Assembly: GCA_000697665.1 (NCBI GenBank)
Contig: KL197737.1
Location: 379,535-443,534, forward strand
Length of the DNA: 64,000 nucleotides
Direction: 5' to 3'
Source of the DNA: Jaapia argillacea MUCL 33604
Lineage: Eukaryota > Basidiomycota > Agaricomycetes > Jaapiales > Jaapiaceae
Of this stretch, positions 56,701 to 64,000 are shown one piece after another. The translations under genes and the position numbers were made by a program. The notes under the pieces are model-generated. The model was not told the DNA's origin. It did not search any database and saw only the letters and a list, made by a program, of their open reading frames with translations. Numbering within the stretch: position 1 is the stretch's first letter; each line of letters starts with the position of its first letter.

Positions 56701-57521
56701 ACACTCTATGTTGCACCTGAAGATGAGCGAACGGATTATGTAGGTTCGTTTTGGCTGCCACTATAGGCTGGTGCTGACCCTTTGGCAATAGTCGCAACCT
56801 CCGATGGCGAACTGGTATAGTGGAGTTCTAAAGTAGGTACATTTCATTCCACCTATTTCATCTCCCTGATCAAACACTCAACAGCACTGGTAAACGACGG
56901 TATGGCCATCCTGCGTTGACCGGTGTCCTACCTCAACCTTGGCTGCCCCTCAAGAAGGGTCAAACCCTCGTGAACAACGGTCGCTCACACGGCGGTGCCA
57001 AGGCTAATGATCCAAACCAGGCTGTCGTCTTGACACTCCGCCGGCGAGCTAGCACCCTTCGCAAGAGTTCTCGAAAATTCGTCCGTCGTCCCATCGGCAC
57101 AGCGGCAAATGGCGATGAGTCTGAACCTGGAGGAGACCGAGCCGCCACTTCAAACGACGCCCTGTTAAATCCCTGGGAAGATGTTCGAGCGCAACCTCGT
57201 GGCGTTCCTGGCTCACAGACCCAAATCATTAATCGGCTCACGTACGACCCTGCGTCGGGAGTAATCATGCTTCCAGACGACGGGGACTGGTTGGCGGAAG
57301 ACGATGATACGGACTCGGAGGATTTGGGCAGCAGTACCCATCATGGTTTGGAGAGCTCACAGGGTGAGATAGCTCCAGATACTCCGGCGGCACAATCGTT
57401 GCCTTCTTCGGTGGAGAGTAGTCCATTACTCCGCACTCCATCGAAGCCACGTTATGGGACGTATTATCACCATCCAGAAAGGCGTCGCCAGACCATACCT
57501 GGGGCGTTTCCTCCCTCATAG
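53715..57521 (+). CDS. CSC1: CSC1/OSCA/TMEM63 cation channel (DUF221)
   Basis: This encodes a calcium-permeable, stress- or stretch-gated channel of the CSC1/RSN1 family, about 960 residues with about 11 membrane spans. After a short first exon come FTTQVFLSATIGIFSFLIF and LNFYKMSFYLFSVCSIFAV. A cytosolic RRM-like region follows (ARTVMVTNLPSHLQ), then the TM channel core (RIREYVVIAAMCLLLLFWV; ILIFVITLLYSIVQPLIVIF; WPITFTRLIWGVIIFQVFM). The PEPRDIVWSN motif before the core is characteristic. The C-terminal roughly 250 residues are basic then acidic and Ser-rich, probably disordered. Many short introns, consistent phases. Confidence 0.93.
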
Positions 57522-57678
57522 TGGATGGTAAGCTCATACCAAGAGCGTCTGATAAGTGTATTGCAATAGCCGCGCGCTGCCTAGTATCAATCATACACCC
57601 GTGTTCGTGTCTTCGGCGGACGAGTAGTTAAGGACGGTTTTATAGCTTCTGCATCGTTCTTCTAATCCAATCGCTGGA

Positions 57679-58710
57679 TCATATGTACATACCCCCTTCC
57701 CCCACATCACCCCTGCGCTTAGCGGCCACCTGCGTAAGTTTTTCTGAACCAGCCGTTGGGTGCCATTGCATCTGACACTCCTCCCCGACTGATTCTGTGA
57801 GCTGCTCTTGAACGATCTGGAGTAAATGAGCTGGCCAGCGGGTTGATAGATTCGAAGTGGGCAAGTGGTACTGAGAGCATTCGGCAGGGTGTGGGGCCGG
57901 GACGTGGAAAGAAGGTAGGAGTAAAAGTGTCCCATCAACCTTCTGTATTGAGAGGATTGACATGAATGAGGCGGAAGTCGATTGGATCATATTGGGAGGA
58001 TCGAAGGGTTGGAAAGCTCCCTAAGAATAAGTTAGGCCATGTGTGGTTAGAAAATGAGAGGCGATAACCTACCTGAGGGAGTCTGCCCGCAGTGCACAGA
58101 TAGCGGACAGGGGCGTCATACACAGATGTTGGGTGGGAACTGATGTACGATGGGACGGGATATGTGTCAAGAATTGACACCCTGCAAGGCATACCAATAA
58201 TCAACAAGTCGGTGATAAGGGCTGGACTGGCACGCACTTGGATGGTTTCAGCGTGGATAGGATCCAGTGAGCATATCGATGCATAGCCCAGATCGGTAGG
58301 CGGGTGGTAACTTCAGACACCAGCACAGTGCCTGTCATCCAAGCTGGGGTGAACAGCGAGCCAGCCTGTCCAAGTTGAGAATAACCTCGATGGACGATTG
58401 AAGTTTGGACAGCACCTGCAAACCATTCACAGTGACTACCCCAGATGGCTCTCCGAGGAGCGCGCCGCAGGCCCATGAGTTTCCAGCATCTCCTATGGCG
58501 ATGATGACAGGTCCGGACTGGGATACATTTCCTTGTAACTGGATACTAATAGTGGTTGCCTGTTTAGCGGGGCGTTGAGGTACGAGAGGGTTGAATTCAT
58601 CCTCCTCGTCAGATTCAACAGCATAACGAGAAGGGACGGTGTCGCTGAGAGGATCGATGTCCTAGCAGCGATGAGAGACTGTCAGAACAGAAAAGCGAGG
58701 AACACACCAT
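57679..58710 (-). CDS. Probable proteasome assembly chaperone 1 (PAC1/Pba1-like)
   Basis: About 290 residues. The ATG at 58,710 is followed at once by an intron (GTGTGT...GCTAG), after which the frame reads DIDPLSDTVPSRY and an acidic ESDEEDEFNPL. The core has VIIAIGDAGNSW, WMTGTVLVSEV, SILDTYPVPSYISS, APVRYLCTAG and FQPFDPPNMIQSTSASFMS. This order resembles PSMG1 (an IIAIG strand, then a ...SIL... strand, then a PN.I / ASF.S segment). PAC1 pairs with PAC2 to build the proteasome alpha ring. Overall similarity is modest, so the family call is tentative. It is convergent with CSC1 and divergent from the light-chain gene, 144 bp between start codons. Confidence 0.5.
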
Positions 58711-58854
58711 TTGGTGCAACTACTAGGGGCAGTGGTAGTTTACGCGATTTCTAAATCAGTGATGTTCAGAGGATAGGGGGAAACAGAAGCACAAGAGACG
58801 CGACTACCATCTCAACCAAACCCCAATACCCTCGCCCCGACACGACTTGCAACG

Positions 58855-59560
58855 ATGGTAAAGCTCTCTCACGAACGTGTTCTCAGCAAACTGACCCAGA
58901 TCCAATTGCTTTAGAGTGACAACGCAGGTACGTTGCTTCCTCCATTGTTCTGGTATGCGGTTTCGATGATTCCAATCTTGCAGAGTACAAAGAAGCATTT
59001 GCCCTCTTCGATAAGAAGGGAACAGGAGCCGTTCCGCGAGAGACCCTTGGAGATTTATTAAGAGCACTTGGTCAGAATCCCACACAAGCAGAGGTTTCTG
59101 ACATCGTCGCGAGCGCTCCTCGTGAAGGTGCCCTCTACAATTCATCCTAACGCTACATCACAGTCCTCACGCCATTACGTTCAGTGGACTACAAAACATT
59201 CCTCACGATCCTGAACCGCCCCGATGGCTTCAAGCCTGCAGGCACTCCAGGTACGCAACTGTTCTCCAGGGTCGTATCTGTGATGACCCGATCCCCTCTG
59301 CTTCCCTAGAGGAGTTCATTCGCGGCTTCCAAGTCTTCGACAAGGAGGGAAATGGATTCATTGGCGCCGGCGAGCTACGCTACGTGCTTACGCAATTAGG
59401 AGAGAAGATGACCGACGAGGAGGTGGACGAGCTTCTGAAAGGCATTCAGATAGGCCCGTACGTCCGTCCTTGTTTGAGTCCTCGACGTTTGCTGACACCA
59501 GGGTTCAGAGATGGCAATGTTAATTACGAGTCTTTCGTCCGTACCATTCTCAGTCAGTGA
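58855..59560 (+). CDS. cdc4: Myosin essential light chain (Cdc4-type EF-hand protein)
   Basis: This is a calmodulin-like light chain of about 140 residues, collinear with fission yeast Cdc4: [78 protein letters not shown] and [12 protein letters not shown]. Exons: 58,855-58,857 (ATG only), 58,915-58,927, 58,984-59,127, 59,185-59,250, 59,310-59,457, 59,509-59,560. The second EF-hand is degenerate, and the third loop ([12 protein letters not shown]) keeps the acidic positions needed for calcium. It should bind the IQ region of the class II heavy chain at 4-12.8 kb in the cytokinetic ring. An intron immediately follows the ATG. Confidence 0.93.
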
Positions 59561-59674
59561 CACACCTAGTCTCAATCTTTGTGATCATCTACTGTATCTC
59601 GCATCGTCGTTACGATTGTCAATGACCAACTCAAACTCTTTGTATCACTCAACGACAGTCATACAAACCGAGGG

Positions 59675-61642
59675 TCATGAATCACTGTCTTCCGTATCGT
59701 ACCCATCCTCTTCGCCACTTCCGAAACCCTGCTCATGTACACCTTCCATCATCTCTATAACGACCTGGCCTCCACCTCGAAGACCATCCTGCTCCGTCAG
59801 AAGTGCTCCTGCTTCCCACCCAATTTCTTGCCTGGGATACGCTAATAACAGCTTAAAACCCCACCACTCATTCGCAGTGCCAACTGCATTCAGCCACTTG
59901 TCGACCGCGACGTCTCCAGAGGGCAAACCCTCAGGAGCATCGTCTGGATCTTGTCCTTGGTCGAGGTCCTTGGGTATCAAGAGCGTGGCGACAAAAGTGT
60001 AGAGAGATGTAAGTGTGGCATCACAAGAAAACTGCTTGATGACCCGTTCTCCGCTTGGAAGTCGAACGGCGATTCGAGTCCCTTCCCTTGAGTTCTGCAT
60101 TGAAACTGCCAGAGACTTGCGAGCCCAGCGTCTCCACTGTATCCTCGTCGCTGCCTGATCTAGTTTGTCCTGAGCTCGCCGAATTCTACTCTCCTCGTCG
60201 AGCCGCCTCCGCTCTTCAGCCTTTCGTTCCTCTTCTTTCTGGGTCCTCTCAATCTCCATCCTTGCCTCAATCCTCTCGCGGTCTCTCCGCGCTGAGTCAT
60301 GGAAGGCTTGATCTTGTTGTTCACGCAGCAAACGATCGCGTTCGCGTTCTCTGAATGCTTGTTGGGTACGTTCAAGAAACGGCATGATGCGAGGCAATAC
60401 TTGCTGCTCCAAATGGTCGACGAGGCTGTCCGCTGACGTAGGTCCAGAGGATGATGTGGGTCTACCTTGATGTCGAGATAAAACAGTCAAACTGGGTGAC
60501 CCGGGATTGGAAGAAGAATTCCGCCGGGGTTGCAAGGCAAGAAACGCGACGAATGGATAGGTTGTCGCCTGAAGTTTTTGCGCCGCTGAGAAAGAGGCCA
60601 CAGAGGAAAATTGGATAAGGGGCAGCTGGGATGGAGCGACGCGACTTACCGCTCCACGGTTCTCTATCCCTGATATCTCCTCCCCAGACAACAAAATTGT
60701 TTTCGCTCAGCAACTTGACAAAACGAGGGTCAGTCAAGGTCCTTCTGTGAAGTATCAGTGAAGCGATCCTGAATATAGATGGAGGGGCACACCGTTTGAA
60801 GTCTGCGGCGTCATCATGCTCATCACTGACAAGGATTATGCAACCTATCCTCGCCTCCTTCTGGCAACTCCTCAGAGCTTCCTCATAGCTCCCAAGAACG
60901 AATTCAGGCAGGAGCTTCTTTCCATCAGCAGCGACGGAGGTTGAAGTCGAGGTCGAGGTAAAGCGAGGTGCGAGAGTTGATGGACCTGCGTTATTGCCAG
61001 AAACTGCTGTGGTCTGTGACATTCTGCCTCGGTTGACGCATGTGGCGCCCGTGTCTTCTTCTAAGCTCCTCACCCATCTATCGGCGGTGTTGTGAGGGTC
61101 CGATGGTCGTGGCGGGATCGTTCGAAAGGCTCGATAGAAAGTGAGAGTCGAAAAACGCAGTGACGGGATGGGCAGATGTAGGAAGCTGAAGATGAAGCGG
61201 AAGACGGTGGTGACGATTTGGAAGGGCAAGGCCACGAGGGACAACAAAGAACCTGCACGGAGGCTCCGCAAGAGGAGGGAGAGAGAAGACTGTGAACAAA
61301 AAATTTAAGTGGGACCACCAGGCGCAACATAGGATTACTGACCGGCTCGGCCACTGGACGTTCAGGTCCATTCATCCCTTGTTCGGAATCATCTACTTCA
61401 AACTGAGCATTTGTGGAAGATTTGGGGACTATCCTCCGGGGTGTGTCTGACTCGAATATAACATCCACAGCGCGCTCAAGGGAGGAGCGTCAATCGAGTG
61501 TCTCCATAGAACCAAATGGCTAGAATACCTGCACGTCCCAATTGACACTCTCCAGAACCTGGGCCGTCGTACCCTCGTCCCCGCCTATCATAGACTGAAG
61601 CTGGTGAACAGCTTGAGCTTGCGACTCCGTGAGGCGGCTCAT
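59675..61642 (-). CDS. UBA-UAS-UBX protein (FAF2/UBXD8-like)
   Basis: This is an ER- or lipid-droplet-linked Cdc48/p97 adaptor in ER-associated degradation, about 520 residues. The N-terminal UBA domain reads TESQAQAVHQLQSMI then VLESVNWDVQ. A hydrophobic hairpin follows (LVALPFQIVTTVFRFIFSFL), then a UAS thioredoxin-like part (IGCIILVSDEHDD, FVKLLSENNFVVWGGDI, YPFVAFLAL). A long charged coiled coil comes next, then a UBX domain (IAVRLPSGERVIKQFSCDAT). The start at 61,642 gives the UBA at the very N-terminus, as in this family. It is convergent with cdc4, 115 bp apart. Confidence 0.93.
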
Positions 61643-62219
61643 ATTCAATGCATACAGAAGGAATGTGGTCGAGGTTGACACAAGGTATGGTTTCAAGTTG
61701 TTGTGAGCAGCGGTGGTTTGCCACGGCAGCTGCGGTAAGATTAAATCCAAATATTTATTCTCATACTCTACTAAAATTTTACTATTTTACAGGATTCAAC
61801 GTCTCAGTGACTCGTCACTGCTGAGTGACTCATTTTCCAATGATGGCTCTACCAATGCCCAACGGTTGCAGCTACAATCATGGCGATTTTTTCCCGGTAT
61901 CTTTAGGGTACATTATATGTGTATATAAAATGTAGAACCGACCGGGCATGATGCCACGACAAAAAAAACATGTTTCTTGTAGATTCGTGATTTGAACTTC
62001 CGAAATTTCTGTAGCAGCGAGAACCCAGCCTACAATCCTTCAGAAGTGACCAAATGGTCAATCAGAGTTCATAAGAATTTTGGGAGGAATTCATTGTTGC
62101 AGACATTTGTCTTGGACCAAGAAACGGAGGGAGAGAAGGCGGAGCACGTGATCACGTGATCCGACACGGAGAAACAGAGGAAATTATTGATGGTGAACAC
62201 TGACCTACAACACGACATT
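61643..62219. other. Intergenic, AT-rich in part
   Basis: This 5' region of the UBX gene contains AT-rich stretches, TGACTCA-like elements near 61,808-61,830, and the E-box palindrome listed separately. No gene was recognised. Confidence 0.5.
62145..62158. promoter_or_regulatory. Perfect 14-bp palindrome with two E-boxes
   Basis: CACGTGATCACGTG reads the same on both strands and holds two CACGTG cores with an AT spacer. Such cores bind bHLH factors (Cbf1, Pho4 or SREBP-like). It lies about 500 bp upstream of the UBX gene and just before the transposon remains, so its target is unclear. Confidence 0.4.
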
Positions 62220-62900
62220 GACTACACTCATGGGGAAGGCACTAAGCTCAGCTCTCAAATGTCTAAAGGCACAACAGGCTCGTAAAGATGTGATACAGGA
62301 GGCCATGAAGGCATACTGAGCCAACCAAGAGAATGGCACCTGGACAAGCATTCGGAAAACAGCAGAGAAGTACAAGGTGCTGTATAAGAGTCTTCAGTGT
62401 CACTTGAAGGAGAATGTCAGGTTTCAGACTGAAGTTGCTGCAGATCGCAGCCTTCTGACGACTGCAGAATCTGATATGCTAGTGGACTCCACATTGCAGA
62501 TGGCCAAATGGGGTGTTCTGCTGACTGTCAAGGATTTGTGCCAGTATGCAATGGAGCATTAGAAGAGGGTGAGAGGGAAAGGATGCCCCTGCAGTCAGGA
62601 AACAATGGGGAGACCACTTCTTGATCTGCCACCATGAAGAACTTGTGCAGTATTGGAGTTCACAATTGGACAACAAATGAGGCTACACACTGAACCCGAC
62701 CAGTAACAAGGAGTACTGGGACACTATTACAAGCATCATTGAGGAGTGGAACATTGCTCCTCATCAAATATATGGTGTTGACGAGATTGTCTTGCAGATG
62801 GGCTACACCTCACAGTGTCGTGTAATTGGTCCTGTTGGACAACACTGGTCCTGACTTTGTTTTGTACAATACTAGGACATTATGGTACAAGGCATGTTGT
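62220..62900 (+). mobile_element. Degenerate pogo-like (Tc1/mariner) DNA transposon fragment
   Basis: A helix-turn-helix-like part (TWTSIRKTAEKYKV) is followed by ADRSLLTTAESDMLVD, then, in another frame, EYWDTITSIIEEWNIAPHQ and IYGVDEIVLQMGYTSQ, matching the first catalytic Asp of pogo-type DDE transposases. In-frame stops occur (for example after AMKAY near 62,320 and after YAMEH near 62,562) and the frame changes, so it is inactive. No terminal inverted repeats were found by eye, and the rest of the DDE domain is absent. Confidence 0.65.
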
Positions 62901-63072
62901 AGTACACCCATCTTTTTATTACAAGACTCTCTATGGGAGATGTTAGGCTGTAGCCAGTCGTGCTGGGGTAACCGTGGGTCAGAATTTAGGACCTAAGCAA
63001 ATCATGTGTGAACTAACAATGCCCAACAAGTGCATCGTGTTCTGCATTTGGAGTTGTATGTGAGCCTCCTCT

Positions 63073-64000
63073 ATGACCGATACGCCCTGTTTGGTGCCTG
63101 ACAGGGCATCTAGATACACCTTTGCATCCCCGACTGGGCAAAAACTGATTCGGAAAATACTTTGTGAACTGCTTCCTTTTGACCCCCATGACTATCAGCT
63201 TGAGGGTGTCTGTAAAGCTCTCAACGGCATAGATGTCTTTGCAATCACTGCTACTGGGAGTGGCAAAACAGGCTACTTCTATATGTATATCCTTGTGGTC
63301 CTCTACCTTGTCAATAATCCAGACCAATGTCCTTGGGTTTCCTTTCCGAAGGATCCAGTGATGTTAATGATTTGTCCCACAAATGGGATCGAAGAGCAAA
63401 CAGTTCGTTATTGCCTTTATTCTCCTCTTTCATATGGTTAACATTCTGGAAGGTCACAAAAGTGGAGAAATTCAGACTGAAAGCCCTCACCTTGAACGCA
63501 AATACCCTGCATGACGGGTTCAAACGCAAGGAGAATTTGTGGGCCATCACAAAGATGGGCCATTCAATGCTCATGCTGTCCCTGGAGCAGCTCACTCAGA
63601 AGGGCTTTCAGAACCTTTTGGATGATCTGCAATTCTGGAGACGGATCGTGGCAATGGGTGTCGATGAGGCACACCTCCTCTTGACCTGGGGCCTGGGTTT
63701 CAGAGAGGCTTTCAAGGCCATTGGTTTCATGTGAGCCCAACTACCATCACAGGTGGTGTTGATTCCCACTATGGCGACTATGGCCCCAGGAAGGCCGTTC
63801 AACAGTGTGTGTAAATTCTTGGGCCTATGGGATGGAGAGTTCCACCTCATTCGTCGGTCCAATTTTCGACCAGGAATGCAGCTTCTGATCCGTGATCTTG
63901 GATGCGGAATCGGAGGGAGGAAATTTCCTTCCCTGCTCTGGGTCCTTGACAGCCAACGGAAGACGATCATCTATTGCACAACCATTTCTCTTGCGTTTCA
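63073..64000 (+). pseudogene. RecQ-like DNA helicase fragment, broken, cut by window edge
   Basis: The first part from the ATG at 63,073 has YQLEGVCKALNGIDVF and Walker A ATGSGKT, then VMLMICPTNGIEEQ. After a frame change, the Walker B / DEAH stretch VDEAHLLLTWGLGFREAF appears near 63,660. Later segments (near 63,840-64,000) lie in another frame. RecQ enzymes have the equivalent VDEAH..S.WGHDFR motif. At least two frame changes make it a non-functional remnant as read, unless introns remove them. It is probably a member of a dispersed repeat or subtelomeric helicase family. Confidence 0.65.

Noticed and set aside
1-64000. Retroelement, CRISPR or bacterial-type operon signals
   Set aside because: No LTR pair, reverse transcriptase or integrase motif, spaced direct repeats or ribosome binding sites were seen; the intron-rich structure is fungal.

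Overview
The window is nuclear DNA of a filamentous fungus, most likely a basidiomycete of the Agaricomycete type. Nearly every gene is cut by many short introns (about 45-70 nt, 5' GTRNGT-like, CTRAY-type branch points, 3' YAG). The genes are close together on both strands. The gene set fits this lineage: a class II myosin of about 2,400 residues with a Cdc4-type light chain, a psi-factor (Ppo) oxygenase, a TPR-CHAT protease, RecQ-like helicase debris, and SEACIT/GATOR2, SPX-RING and CSC1/OSCA genes. No operons, CRISPR arrays or complete retroelements were seen.

Layout. 1-2.3 kb: copy A of a segmental duplication, holding an intact small orphan gene and a decayed site-2 protease. 2.8-3.7 kb: a haloacid dehalogenase, divergent from the myosin II heavy chain (4.1-12.8 kb). 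13.4-21.5 kb: a block of unrecognised genes, made of two divergent paralogues of about 170 residues and a very large beta-rich/coiled-coil protein. 22.4-22.9 kb: ribosomal protein eL38. 23.6-30.7 kb: copies B (inverted, damaged) and C (intact) of the same duplication. Copy C carries a complete site-2 protease with HEAGH, Cys-rich/PDZ and LDG regions.

30.8-33.8 kb: TPR-CHAT caspase-like protein. 34.2-35.2 kb: SNARE Ykt6. 35.9-40.3 kb: Ppo-type fatty acid dioxygenase whose P450 half lacks the haem-ligand Cys. 40.7-43.5 kb: Ser/Thr kinase. 44.06 kb: tRNA-Asp. 44.3-49.1 kb: WDR59/Mtc5. 49.3-51.1 kb: SPX-RING E3 ligase. 51.9-53.5 kb: mitochondrial release factor. 53.7-57.5 kb: CSC1/TMEM63 channel. 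57.7-58.7 kb: probable proteasome assembly chaperone. 58.9-59.6 kb: Cdc4 essential light chain. 59.7-61.6 kb: UBA-UAS-UBX protein. 62.2-64 kb: remains of a pogo-like DNA transposon and a RecQ-like helicase, running off the right edge.

How the genes relate. Most of the right half is ordinary housekeeping. The myosin heavy chain and its likely light chain lie in one window. The parts that recognised families do not explain are the 13.4-21.5 kb block, the triplicated 180-residue orphan family travelling with the site-2 protease, and three glycine-rich insertions in the myosin motor. Exon borders were read by eye from splice signals and reading-frame continuity, so exact joins are inferences.
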